Of a stretch of DNA of 64,000 nucleotides, positions 39,901 to 51,959 are shown in pieces (positions within the stretch are counted from its first letter, which is position 1; every line of letters starts with the position of its first letter). The position numbers and the translations under genes are program-made. The notes beneath the pieces are model-generated. The model did no database searches and had not been told where the DNA came from. It saw only the letters and a program-made list of their open reading frames with translations. The stretch is taken from contig VFFE01007215.1 of assembly GCA_008921705.1 (NCBI GenBank), positions 2,491,123 to 2,555,122 of the forward strand, in the 5' to 3' direction. Origin of the DNA: Burhinus oedicnemus (Eukaryota; Chordata; Aves; Charadriiformes; Burhinidae).

Positions 39901-42900
39901 TTGTATATATTTCAGGGAAAGCTTCCTGTCAGTGACAGATGCTGGACTGCAGAGTCTACGTTTTGCAATGTTGTGACCAAGTTTTTCAGCTTAATGCAGA
40001 CAAACAAAGAACACAAGGCAAGCAAAAGTCTTGGATCCAGTGAGAGGTTGTTCTTTAGGTGACACTGGTCTTATTATTTGTGGAATTATTATAGGCAAAG
40101 TGGAAAATAGCATCTTGAAAGGTGTTGTAATAAAGCACACTGGCACCTTGTTCAGCAGCTAATTATTGCTGGTTTAGTAATATTTCATACCTAATCAGTT
40201 TTGCTGTTCCTAAAATTTGAGTGGTTCTGTTTCCATAAGCTTGAACTGTAGAATTGACAGAAGAGACTGCGATTTAGAGGAATTTGGGGTACAGGAGAAG
40301 AGTTGTATATGCTATGAACTTAGCATGGAGAAAGGGCTAGGAAGTTATCCTGCTTTAACAAAAGGAAAATGGAATGGAAGTCACAAACATTGTTTAAAAT
40401 TTAGATACATTCCACTGATAAACATTTGCGTATAGACTAAGTCCTTGGGCCTTAAATAGCTAGAAGTGCACTATACCAGTGATAGATATGGCACTGGAAA
40501 ACTTTTATAATAGTTGGTGCTTTCAGACTTGTAATTCTGTTAGCATACACAGCTGAACTTCTGTCAGGCTCCTGACCCTGCCTGTAACTCTCATGAGCCT
40601 TAGGAACTGCTCACCTAAATTAGTATAGAGAAAACTCACTTCTTATTAGATATCTCCTCTTGATGCCAATCCCTCAAAATCCACCATTAACTTTATCTTT
40701 TCTGCTGATGACTTAATACCTTTGAATATCTACCAGTCTCAGGTGAACTTCATCTGGGCATTTGCTGAGTTTCCTGTGAGTTAAAATCCTCAGGCATGGA
40801 TAATTCATTTGCTCTCGCTAGAGAACTTGTATCTTTTTGCTAAGAGGAGTAATGTCTTATGCCATGGTCTGTTATTGTGTTACTCATTCTGTTTCACATC
40901 ATAGCAATAATTTTTTAAATGACATTTTATTCAATTTTCCACTTTAGTACAAAGCCCAAGGATTGAACAAAAACATTAAGTATCAGGCATGTTTTCTGCA
41001 GCACTTACTGTGGCTGAGGACAATCAGCAAATGAGTAACATTATTTGCTCTCTTAAAAATCCATTACCATCCAGTATAGCCTAATGACATCAAAAAGGTT
41101 TTCCTTTCTTCCTCTCTTCTCTCAGCTCCCTTTTTACTTTCCACATACACATCGTTAGTAGAATGTGAGACGTTTTCCCAGCACAACAGGAAAAGTTTAT
41201 TCTTGTAGTGTTACAAAATATAACCTGTGACTAAGGTGAGTTCTAGTGACTGAACACCCTGCTAAAGTCTGGGTTTACCTTTCTCTTGTTAAAATGAAAT
41301 TTAGTGTAGTGTTTGCATGTTTTGAAACACTGTTGGTCCTCTGATTTAACGAAATAAATGTTACTTTCTGTTGATCCCACCTGTGTGCCTATTCACACAT
41401 TGTATGTGTTCTCTGTTATAATGAGACTGAAACATTTGGAAGGAGGGCCAAGTATAATAACAACAGAGGGCTTGGGATAATACAACCCAGATCATGGAGG
41501 CATTGCCTATAACACCTGCTTCAGCACAAGTGGCTAATAATACTAACTCTATTTCAAATGAAGTGCATAATTGTGCTTTGAAAGGTGAATTTCATTCCCT
41601 TGGTCCTTTTTTAGCCATAGTCTCTATAGAAGGCATAAAATAAGAAGAGATTACAGGATTAGACTTTGGATAAAAACATGGTATGTGGTAAGATGTGTCC
41701 ACGTATAAGCTCCTACATTAGCAGCAGACTAGCTGGATCGACATGGTGCTGCACCCAGGCTGTGAGGACAGGCTAATTCTCAAATGCTCTAGGTTACTGC
41801 TTCTGGTCCCCCACACGGTAACAGCGCATAACCCTCTGATATACAGCTATACTTGCATTCTTGGAGTTAAAGCCACATTGCATTGTGCCATGCAATATGT
41901 GTTTACCCATATCGGGAAATCTGAAAATCATGAATGATACAATTTGCTCTTGAGGGGAAACATTTCCCGTCTTCTTCCTTCTCCTCGTCTTTTATGAACT
42001 TTTCTTGGCTCCTGTAGCCAAACATAGGAGTGGGAGGACTTTTCTGTGTGGAAAACATAAAACGCAAAGGGAACTATAGAATCAAAAGCATTGCTGTTTA
42101 GCTGGAGTGAAGAAAAAATACCTGCTTTTGAATTCACAGTTGGTTCTGAATGTAGTGAAGAGAAATGCAAAAATTGTTTTTGGCATGAATATCCTTTACT
42201 CTAAGTTGGAGAAAGACTGAGAAAAATATTACCTTAAAATAAGAGGGGATGAAGAAACAAAGATGAAACGCTAAATTAGAACTGTTTAGCCTAATAGAAA
42301 TAAAGGACCATAAGACCAGCTGGCATAAATCAGCAGTTCTCCAGTGAAGTTAATGGGACAGAATTAGAATTATTAGGGTGCTGAAGAGGAAGGGATGGAA
42401 TTGTGAATACTGTGTAGGTAGAGATAACAAAATTTGCGAATGGAAAAAGGAGTGAAAAGAGAAGAGAACCATCAATTTTAAGGCATGGTAATGAGCAATC
42501 CATTATGGTACAGAGTGTAAGTTGCTAAAAGTTGTGAGGATTAGTTAAGTTTTTGGCATAGCAGATGTATTTTGCTGGATTGATTTCACTGAAGTGCTGC
42601 TAGAATAGGCTTTGACTCACTGAGTTTGAGGAAGTAGAAATATGGGGGAAGAGGGAGAGGGACTTACTTTTTTGCGAGAGTGCAGTGTAAGAGCTCTAGG
42701 GAATTACGCTCATGAAAGAACAGTTGCTATTAGATAGGGAAATGTTCATTGTGTTCTTAAGGAGTTTTATGTTCTTTCACAAAGAAAATGCTTTTACAAC
42801 TATTTGATATTTAGCATAGGAAGGATGTGAAAGCAAAGCTCACTGGTTTAAACAAATAATCAGGACTCAATTCTTGATTTCTAATGATGAAGCAGACTGA

Positions 42901-45900
42901 AGAATAACGTTAATTTTGATTACCAGGTGCTTGTTCATCAACTTGAGATACTTTCACTATTCATGAAGAAAATAGGATGGAAAAAATACGTGTCGTCCTC
43001 TAGTAGTATTATAATTTATTTTTTTTCTTGTCCTAAACTATAAAGTCTGCAAATTTTATGTGAAGGACTGATTGCATTAAATTTATTTTTATGATGTGGT
43101 GATGTTTCATTTTTTCATCCACAGATTTCATTAAGTGATCTCTCTTTATGCTATGCTCTAGCAATAATTTTTAAATTCTTATGAATTAGATTAAGTGAAC
43201 TGTAGTCGTACCTTCAGCATTCTTAACGCTTTAGCTACAGCTGCTCTGATTTCATATGGCTGAAGTGACGAAAAACCCCATGACACAGAGCAATTTATTA
43301 TGACCAAACAGGTGTCTGAATTTGTTGCTTGTCTTACTCAGTTTTTCCCTGGGAAGTGGGGAAGCCTGGTCTCTCTCGGGCTTTGAAAACAGCAGGAGGC
43401 TCCTGCTTGGCTGCGTCCTGGAGGGAGAGGAACTCTCCCATTGTCTCTACTAGCCCTGCTGGCTCAGGTGGCTCCTGTTCACTGTTTCCCTTGAGCTGCT
43501 AACTCTGGGCAGCACTGTGGATGGTGAAGGGGGGTGAATAATACTGCCTGGATGTTTGCTATCACAATCTGCCTAGATGTTTTGGTTTTCCCATTGGCAG
43601 CGTGCATGGGGGATGTTCCTGTGTTCCACCACTTTTGTGACTTGGGCTGTTTTCTCTACCTGAGTATCGGTGAGAAAATCGAATAAAACTCACAGCTTTT
43701 TAAGCCATCTTCTTTCCTTCAGCCATTATGCTATCTTTGTTTCCTGTTGCACTAGACTTCTTATAAATTCATTAAGTTTAAGCATTAAATGACACTGAGG
43801 GAGTCAGGAAATTTCACTGCCAGCAGGTCTCTTTTAATAGGAACATAAACCCAAGATATTTAACAGAACTCCTGGTATGCCAGGACTAGAGTGTCTTAAT
43901 TACCTTTTTTCTTTTTTGAAAGCTCGTACCTGTGGCATCACATCCTTCAGTGCTTGTAGAAGGATGAGTAGGTTTAGCAGAGCACAGTCTGTTTGTCCCT
44001 GTATAGTTGGAGGTGGTCAGAAATTCTAGATCATTAAGCTTCAAAGGGTTTTGTCTGAAACAAAATGAACTTTTGCCCTGTTCACCAAGCCTCCAGCTTG
44101 AAGGGAGCTGCTGTCATCGCTGAAACTGGCAAGAGTACCATTTTCCCTGAATAGCTGTAACACCCCTAATTTCCTCTGTACTAGAAATTCCTATTTTTGT
44201 TGGGTTTATTCCATGGTGGGCCAAATAAAAAGAATCTTTCTACTAAACTAGAAACCCGTGTGGTCAGCACAAAGGACAGATTGGTATTGCCTGTATTGCC
44301 TTGTTAGACAGTCCTGTATTTAGAGCAACATATGTAAAACAAAAAGTTTGTTAGATTTCCAAGAGGAGAGCTAAGCTTCTGCGTAACATCAAGTGGGAAC
44401 ATCCAGCAATGCAAATTTCATCACCATCATGCCATAATGAGATTATAATTTCACCCTTCCTCTCGGTGCCTTATTTGTGCCAATTCCTTAAGTGACCACT
44501 TGAGACATTTCATGGAAGTCCTTCCTAATTAACAAGGAAATGTTCAGAGTTGTGACTTTCCTGTCTGTGCTTATTGTGTTGATTAGATGTGGGCACATGC
44601 TCATGTTTGTGTTCATTATTTCAAAACCATGATCTTGAATGTGCTGGCTTATTCACAGTCTGTTGCAAGGATGGGAAGCATACAGTCTGGTGCCTGGTTA
44701 TAGCTTGTTATTTTAATATATTATGGACTGTGGACTCACTATCTTTGCAGGGCAAGAAGGATGGTATTTTTCTAAGGCTATAGTTCTGTTAACAAATATA
44801 GCCTACCAAATTTATCTGAAAGTCCTCAGTAAAGACAATGTCTATCACATTGGTCTGATGCATAGGACATTGCACTTCTGGATGAGGTTCCCACACCTGC
44901 ATACAATTCCCATGGAAATCAGAGATTTAATTTAATTTTGAATCAAATTCTGTAGGCACAAAGGTCTAGTGTAGCAAAAGCTAGGTGTTTCCACAGGCTG
45001 CAGCCAGGCATGGCAGCCTTGCAGTAGTCTACATCTGCCTGGGCGTTGCGAGTGTAAGTGATGTCTTCACTCTTAGGCCTTTTCCTGCTAACATAGAGAT
45101 AGTATACCATGATAAAGGCACAACCATTGACATCGCAAACCGTATGAATTCACATGCTGAAATCTTTCTCGCATTTGTTTTATTGGCCTGCCTTTGTTTT
45201 CTCCAACCCCACCATACGCAGAAATAGTTGATAGTCCATTAATAGTTAGGGTGGTTGTCTCCTTCCTTCTGGTCCCATTATACTGCACACCAGTGAAGCT
45301 TTTATCCCTGTACGGAGGAGTTAATACTCAATTATCTTATAGTGAGGGATTATTATGAGTTGGAGCCACTGAGGAGTCACCCATATAAAGGGAGTATTGT
45401 GGTGAAAGCTTTGTGTGTATGCAACAGCAACTTGGTTTGCCCTCCTGATGTCAGCAAGAGGCACACTGTAAGCAGAAAAATGAAGTTTTCCAGCATTCAG
45501 AAGGAATTTCTTAATGTTTAGTTTTTGAAAGATTGCCTGAGTCCCTAGTGGTTTTTTTGTTTCTAGATTTTGTGAAAATACTATATAGAAAACTGATGAA
45601 CCAAAGTGTAGATGGAGGCACGTTTGTTACCACAGCCTTCCCCAGGGAGCAGACTGTAACCTCTGTTGACAGAGTACAGACTTCCCAGCTGGTCTCGGTC
45701 ACCTGTTCAAAATACCAAGGATCTTCTTTATAATTTGCCACATGTTGGCATCATTTCTTTGTGGTGAAAGGCTGTTGGAGGGAAAAAGAAAACCCAGTGT
45801 GTTGAGGCCACGAGGCAAGGATTGCAGAACATTGTCTTGGAGTGTAGCTGGTAAAAGGTTGTAAAACTGCCTTTTCCTGTAGAAGGGATCTACTGTTGGT

Positions 45901-46117
45901 TCCTTCAATTAAATATCTCACAAAAAATGGTCTAGTAGTATAAATAGGAGAGGGATCCAAGCAACTGTCCTGCCTCTCTCCAAATCTGAGATATCCACAT
46001 GGACTCTAAAACAGGCTGTGTCAGTACCTTGAAAATGCTGTACAAGGATCATGAAACCTGATTTGTTCCAATGCAGTATTTCAAAATCCAGATTACAGTC
46101 TTGTAAAGTTTGAGGAG
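36995..46117 (+). other. AKAP7: AKAP7 alpha intron, middle part
   Basis: Long AT-rich intron without a recognisable gene. A 10-bp hairpin lies at 39218-39240. A more GC-rich patch at 43340-43560 has no clear splice sites or reading frame of known family. The ORFs at 38143-38627 on both strands overlap one another and are not recognised. Confidence 0.6.
39218..39240. repeat. Perfect hairpin (10-bp stem, 3-nt loop)
   Basis: taagagaggc-aca-gcctctctta is an exact inverted repeat with a very short loop, preceded by an A-rich tract. No flanking element was recognised. Confidence 0.8.
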
Positions 46118-46203
46118 GTGTAGACTTGGAGAGTAAACCTAGTCCAGTAGAGAGATACAGCAGTGAATTTGAATCTAAACTTGGATTTCATTGCAGGGAT
46201 CTG
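46118..46203 (+). pseudogene. AKAP7: Possible relic of the AKAP7 beta-isoform cassette exon
   Basis: Read in the phase required after the alpha exon (2 bases, then GTA GAC TTG GAG...), this stretch encodes VDLESKPSPVERYSSEFESK. It shares the spaced pattern LES..S.V..RYS with the 23-residue insert that distinguishes the mammalian beta isoform, as I remember it, with one residue fewer between V and RYS. An AG immediately precedes it at 46116-46117, but the pyrimidine tract is weak. No good donor follows: only GTTCAT at 46204, in the wrong phase. The frame meets TAG at 46222. If related, the exon looks decayed; equally it may be coincidence. Confidence 0.25.
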
Positions 46204-46224
46204 GTTCATGTCCATAACTGCTAG

Positions 46225-49200
46225 CAGCATGCTGTAGAATCATAAAGCCCCTATTGAATAATTCTGTGCAGTTGACAGTTCCCTTTTGTGAAAAATGGTG
46301 GTCATTTCAGGACAATAGGTGTGCTTCGGTTTCAGTCGTAAAATCCACTCCTTAACATGGATGCACTGAGATACATTCACAGAGTGTGAATTTATTTTCA
46401 TCTTTTAAGAATTATAGAAGAGAATTCTGTGATAAACAAAATGAAAGGTTGATTTCATTTTTATTCTGAGCTACATGCAGGAGAAGGCAGCGGAAGTTCT
46501 TTATTCACAGGCATAGAAATAAAGTAGTGGCACAGTCCATGCTGAGAGGCACAGCATAGATACAAATACAGTGCATGTGGTATATCTGCTCCCTTTTAGG
46601 AAAAAAGTTTGCAAAACAATTCTGATATTTTTAAACCTCCCTTTTAAATCTAAAACGTTCATATCTGCAATGACTTTTTACTGATGTTCTGATAATTCCT
46701 ATAACATAAGACAAAGAAGCATTTGCCTGCTGCAAAGGAATTGTATACATCTAAGAAGCAGGCAAGCAGCAGATGTAGCATGGAGAGAGATATATAAACA
46801 GGACATATATGTGTGTTAAATATTCAAGCAAATACAGATGATCAATACCTGTTATAATTATGTGACCTATTTCTTTTTGTCAACAGTCACAAATAGGAAT
46901 GATACAATACTATGCTACTACCTTGCCAATGAACCTCAGCATTGCACAGACACTCACACAACTGCTATTTAGGGAGCCTGAGAATATAAACAGAGCATGA
47001 GTGAATCATACAGCCCCATGTGCCAGTCCACCAAGGTGGCTAGACAGATGAATCCAAGGGTGCTGTTCATACAGGGATGTGCACGCATTCGCATTCACAT
47101 GCCAGTCAGATCCCATGTATGTCTTCCCAGTGGGAGTGCAGAGCACTTAGGAGGTGCTATAGACTCAACTCCAGTCTGTTGGTGAGCCATGAATGTTTCA
47201 AAATATTAAAAAAACCCCAAACAACAAAAAACCACCAAAATATTCTTCTGTAGCCATATAAACTGTACTTTTAAAATGCTTATTTTAAGTAGTCTAACTT
47301 TTTTTCATGCTTGAGAGATTACTTACACAGTGAGCTATCTACTTAATTTGAAGCTTTAAATGCAATAGTAGATACGGATTTTATACTTATATATGTAAAT
47401 GAGAAATGTTTTGCACAAAGTATGAGAAGAGCTCTGTCCTTTTTTTAGACTGTAAGCATAATACATAATGTACTACAAGTAAAATTACATTCTGAGTAAT
47501 TATAATCACTACTATTTTGTGGTATCTGGAGGCCTCTGTGACTGATTAGTCATATTCTGTATATTAAGTACTATAGGGTCAAGTGTCAGAGTGGCTGAGC
47601 ACCATATTTTGTATTGATTTTGTTCAGAGTTTCGTGGACAAATCATTAGAACTGTGTGATTAACAATTTCTGTGATTGACTAGCAATTCTGAAAAATAAG
47701 AAACTCTCCAACTGGAAACCACAGTGTTATTTTTTTCTAGTGAATAAATAGACTGGGATGGCCAAAACATTTTGTTGAGCATCTTTAATAAAGCAAAGGA
47801 AATTTGGAATCAAAGGGCTGCGTTAAAGGGAGCATGTGAGATCAATTCATAAAAGCTGGGAGGAGGTGCTGCTTATATACATCTTAGGACTCCTGGGAGA
47901 TAAGAGCCTGAATTAAGTCCTTCCTCTAAGTAAGTTAAAGAATAGGCTTAAGCCCAGTTTTTGGAGATAGTGAAGGAACGCAGTAAGCACTGGTGCAGAG
48001 AAAGTGGATGATGTAGCTGTTTGAGTGGTTTTGGGAATAGTGCTTATGCTTCCCTTGGACTCACATATTAACATAAAATGTTTCTTCTTGGAAATGCTAA
48101 ACACATTTTTAATGTTTTCTTTTATTTTTTTAATTTTGTTTTAATGAAAAGTATTGCCCTAGCTGCCTTTTTAAATATTTTTCAGAGTATTTTCCCAAAC
48201 TTTTTCCAAAATGTAATGAAATACCATTAACCCAGGTCTTGTCTGATGACTCTTCAGCTGGAGAGCACAGTTCTTCCTTCCACAGCACTGTTACTACGGG
48301 GAGGCCCAGAACTGGAAGAGTTTGGTCTGTCTTGCAGTTCCAGAGCGGGTTGCTTTTACTAACAGCTACTAAAGATGCTGCTTCTCAAAATGAAGAGTTT
48401 TGTTTACCTCTCCCTCTCCCCATCGAATCCATATGAATTATTATCAGTGAAATCACTCCTGGGTTGCGCAATCCACTCGGAAGACTAATAAAAGTCTTTT
48501 ATAACTATAATCTATATGTGCTGGCAAACTTGAATAAATTTACATATGTGAAAAAGAGCAAATTTAGATAATTGAACAGTACAAAGCTTTGTGCTGAGAG
48601 CGTACAATAGTATCTGTTTCACCAGATGTGTGTGACTAAGCAGCCTCTTATTACTGGTAGCAGAGTGCTAACTCCAGAGAAGGACATTAAAAGTATGGCC
48701 TTTAAATATAGATGGTGGGAAACAGTTATTTAGCCAGTGCAAGAAATTGCAAAGTGACAAATTACATGCCCAGTGGAGATCAGACAATAAAATCTGCTTT
48801 TCCTGGATTGCATTCTTCATAAAAGGATGATGCTATATAGTTTATTATTTATTATTTATTATATAGCTGTATAGTTTATTAGGAAAATGACTAATGGAAA
48901 AGTACAATTTCAAAATACATGTATGTATGAGAATCCTCACTATGTATATGGTTATTTCATTGCCTATGTTTATTCATGTGAGCTCTTAACAAAGCAGGGA
49001 AATGCTAGCTTCTTGCTTTTATCAACAGATATCTAAGAATAGATTGCTGGACCTTGAATTCCTTCAACGTCAGGAGCTTTAAGTTAGCAGACAGAAGAGA
49101 GACAGGGAGGGAGTATATGGGTTTTCCAAGTTTTATATTTTGTTTAGAAAAAAATTTCTAACCTGCGCTTAGAGTATTTTAGTCATTTTTCCAATGAGAA

Positions 49201-49652
49201 ACTCTTGAATTACAAGCAGTGAATAACTAGGTAGAAGATTTTAGATTTATTAAGCAAAATCAAAAATCAGGGGCAGCTAAATTTAAGAATGATGCTAAAA
49301 TGTAAATTCATCGTGTGCAATGTTCTTCATCTTTGCCCAGATAGCACAGATGATTGTTGGCCAGAAGAAATTAAATTTGCATTGTTACTTTTCTAAGCTG
49401 AGTGGGTGCTTACAGTGGCTTTTACTGGAGTGTTACAATAAAGATGAGCAGTGAATTGTTTTTTATCTGATATATTGTATACATCTTCACGAAACATTTC
49501 TGATTCAGAGCTTGAGAAGGGGGAAATTGCTTTTTACAATCAGGAAGAGGCAGCTAGTAACTTAAAATCCAGTTCAGCCAGAGGCTCCTGATATTACGGC
49601 TACTATCTTTCCGTGGCAGTGAATTCCTTCTCTTGTCTGTTGTGACACATAG
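46225..49652 (+). other. AKAP7: AKAP7 intron up to the terminal exon
   Basis: AT-rich unique intron. A short (TTAT)n-like tract lies at 48839-48862. It ends with the acceptor tgtgacacatag directly before the terminal exon. Confidence 0.7.
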
Positions 49653-49855
49653 GTGAAAAACATGCAGCAGAGCCAGACGATGCAGAGCTGGTGAGCCTCA
49701 GCAAAAGGCTGGTGGAGAATGCAGTGCTGAAGGCTGTACAGCAATACTTAGAAGAAACGCAAAACAAAACCAGACAGACTGATGGAAGCCCTGTGAAAAC
49801 TGAAGCAGCAGCAAGTGGCACTAAGAATGAGAGCGACAATGATAACAGCAAGTGA
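49653..49855 (+). CDS. AKAP7: AKAP7 shared terminal coding exon (PKA regulatory-subunit anchoring helix)
   Basis: The last coding exon of both long and short AKAP7. It follows the AG at 49651-49652; its first two bases GT complete the split codon (Gly after 531, Ser after 25789). It then encodes 66 residues ending DNDNSK and TGA at 49853-49855. Visible parts are an acidic lead AAEPDDAEL, the amphipathic helix [20 protein letters not shown] that docks into the PKA RI/RII dimerisation domain, EETQNK, and a hydrophilic tail with SPVKTEAA. The mammalian counterpart has [19 protein letters not shown] and a tail ending NENNRK, so the helix is nearly identical and the tail diverges. The bases around the stop (gcaagtgagc) also form a good splice donor, so the exon might sometimes be internal. 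Confidence 0.96.
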
Positions 49856-50615
49856 GCACTGTGCAAAAAGCCTGGGAGCAAATATCCCACCAAGAATAAC
49901 CACAAAAACATGTCCCAGCACCCTGCTGAAATTTGCTAAGTGGTGCTGGGTGACAGGCACTCTGCTTTGTGAGTCTCTTATCAAAAGTTTGTTCTGAATC
50001 GGAGGACACTGTACTGGTTTCATAAGTGCTTGCACTGCTGAAAATTTGTTGAATGCTGGAAGGGATGGACGGTGGAAAAAAGACAAGAATGGTGGAGCAG
50101 GCAGCTCCAGTCTTCACTGGCTCTTGGTACCAAGGATCCCTTCCTTGCTTTTGAAGAGAAACTGAACCCTTTGTGTTTGCCTTTCGGATTGTCTTGAATG
50201 GCTGTGGAAGAGGCCTTGCCATACGTGGAAGCAGAGCCCTCTGCCTGAGGTTGTGGCACTGCTGCAGGGCTGCTTACTCCATGTGAGAGCACATGCTGTT
50301 TCCTAGTCAACAGCAGTCAACCCCAAGCTAAAAATTACCACTACAGATATTCATTGCAGATACTATTACACAGTATGTAATATGGCAGGAGTTTCTCTTA
50401 AATGTGACTCTGTACTGTTCTTTACTTTTTGGTAGCATTTGTTGATGTAAATTATATTTTTTTGACAAATTACCTTTTTATAAAAAATCAATATGGGCAA
50501 AAGTCTGAGCAATTAATACTGTCCAAAGCAGATATGATATCTTTATCTCTGTACGTTAATGACTCTAAATGACAGTAGTTGTTATAAAATGTATTATATT
50601 GTTCTTTTCCTTTAG

Positions 50616-50815
50616 GAAAGAGCCATGAAGCAGACTTAGTAAAGGAAGCTTTGCACAGAGAAACACAGGCTCTGTTATCCAGACTGAATCAGATAAAGAA
50701 GCTGTTAGCCAGTCCTGAGATCCGAACAAAAATAAGCAAAGAACTGTTTGAAGACAGGCACAACTCTAACAGTAAATGGAAAAGGTGTATCGACTCTGGA
50801 TCTCCAAATGCATGA
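50616..50815 (+). CDS. AKAP7: Candidate alternative AKAP7 terminal exon
   Basis: A strong acceptor (tgttcttttcctttag, AG at 50614-50615) precedes a frame open for 65 codons to TGA at 50813. It needs one base from the previous exon, exactly the phase left by both 531 (giving Gly) and 25789 (giving Arg). The peptide begins KSHEADLVKEALHRETQALL, continues SRLNQIKKLLASPEIR and ends CIDSGSPNA. It is strongly helical and amphipathic, and its opening ADLVKEAL resembles AELVSLSK of the usual terminal exon. I infer an alternative C-terminus, perhaps from an old exon duplication. Alternatively it is simply 3' UTR: splicing from 49852 would end the protein after four more codons here. The chance of such a frame being open is a few percent, so coding is plausible but unproven. 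Confidence 0.5.
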
Positions 50816-51059
50816 TTGTAAATTGCCATGATGTAAAATCTCACTGGGTTGTTCAAAGAGAGAAATTTTCCTTTCTGTTTCTTTTTTACTGAAAATATGA
50901 ATGGGTGTAAATGGCTCATGAGGAATCATGCTGAAATACTTGCACAGAAGGATTATATTTCATAATGATGAAGTACAGCCACTCCTCAGCACTGCTTTGA
51001 AACACATCTGAATGTGCAGGTATATGTCATAACTCCAAAGTGGAAAAATACTAGTTTCA

Positions 51060-51065
51060 AATAAA
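51060..51065 (+). terminator. AKAP7: Poly(A) signal AATAAA (proximal)
   Basis: The first canonical AATAAA after the AKAP7 stop codon. Downstream are T-rich stretches (tgcccttcctttatc). It would serve both the usual terminal exon and the candidate exon at 50616. Confidence 0.6.
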
Positions 51066-51871
51066 GCTGAGCAAACACTGTGCCCTTCCTTTATCATTGC
51101 AAATAATTCAGATTTTTCACATAGATCCCTTCCCTAGCAATGATATACAAATTTTAAAAAATTAATGCTTTTAAATACTTAAAGTATATTTGAAAAAAAA
51201 AAACAACACTCTTTTAATTATCTGCCTTTTGGATATGTACTGGCATTTTGGGTTAGCACTGTCTAGTTTTTATTTTTTTTTAAAGAGCACTTGAATACTT
51301 GTATAGATGCTGACATGTTGTTTCTGCTGATGTTTACACTAATGCAAGAATGTTTCGAATTGCAGACTGAAATTCAGGCTCCACTCATCTCAATGGCAGA
51401 CTCTTACTGGCTTTAACGGAGTCAGGATGCTGCAATTAAGATTTCTCATGAAAATATTAATATTCTTTGGGATAATATTTGCCTTTTTACTTTTGTAGAA
51501 CAATGTTCTTGTCTTGTTTTTGATGTTTCCTCCATCTCTACCTTCTGCTACCTGAGATGGGGTGTCGGTTTGCTCTTGTTTTTCCCTCCGCATATCTGCA
51601 AGATTCACTGAAGCTTTGGATATACAGCAATGCAGGAGTAGGTCCAATATTTGCGTTTTTTATAAAAATTGTTTAAAATTGCCTCTGACCATAAAAGCTA
51701 TATAATATATGTTGTAATTGGTATCAGAATTGTGCTGTTTGTTAGAACAGCTGTGTGCATATTCTTCATTGGTCTCAAGGACCGGTCATTTATCTCATGC
51801 ATCAGAGATTTTTTTTCCTTGTTCGATATATAACAGTGTATTCTGAAATGTCTCATACATGCCATGTTCAC

Positions 51872-51877
51872 AATAAA
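51872..51877 (+). terminator. AKAP7: Poly(A) signal AATAAA (distal)
   Basis: Canonical AATAAA followed within 10-50 nt by a T/GT-rich downstream element (gtattttttcctttg, gtacgttttcatctgtctctg). This is the best-formed cleavage site in the gene's 3' region. A second AATAAA lies at 51932. Confidence 0.65.
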
Positions 51878-51931
51878 GTATTTTTTCCTTTGCACTCTAT
51901 GTACGTTTTCATCTGTCTCTGAATGAACTTT

Positions 51932-51937
51932 AATAAA
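51932..51937 (+). terminator. AKAP7: Additional poly(A) signal AATAAA
   Basis: Canonical AATAAA 60 nt after the previous one; its downstream region is less GT-rich. Probably an alternative or unused site. Confidence 0.35.
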
Positions 51938-51959
51938 ATGAAGTACTTGCAAGTAACAG

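Larger units (their letters stand above)
49856..51950 (+). other. AKAP7: AKAP7 3' untranslated region (maximum extent)
   Basis: After the stop at 49855 there is no AATAAA until 51060, so the 3' UTR of the principal mRNA either runs more than 1.2 kb or is spliced into the exon at 50616. Alternative ends are offered by AATAAA at 51060, 51872 and 51932. The region is AT-rich with A- and T-runs (51191-51203, 51273-51282). The minus-strand frames at 49603-50310 are shadows and carry no family features. Confidence 0.7.

Noticed and set aside
49603..50310. Large overlapping minus-strand ORFs (up to 133 codons) across the AKAP7 terminal exon
   Set aside because: They are shadows of the coding exon and its UTR, with low-complexity Ser/Phe/Leu translations and no family motifs.
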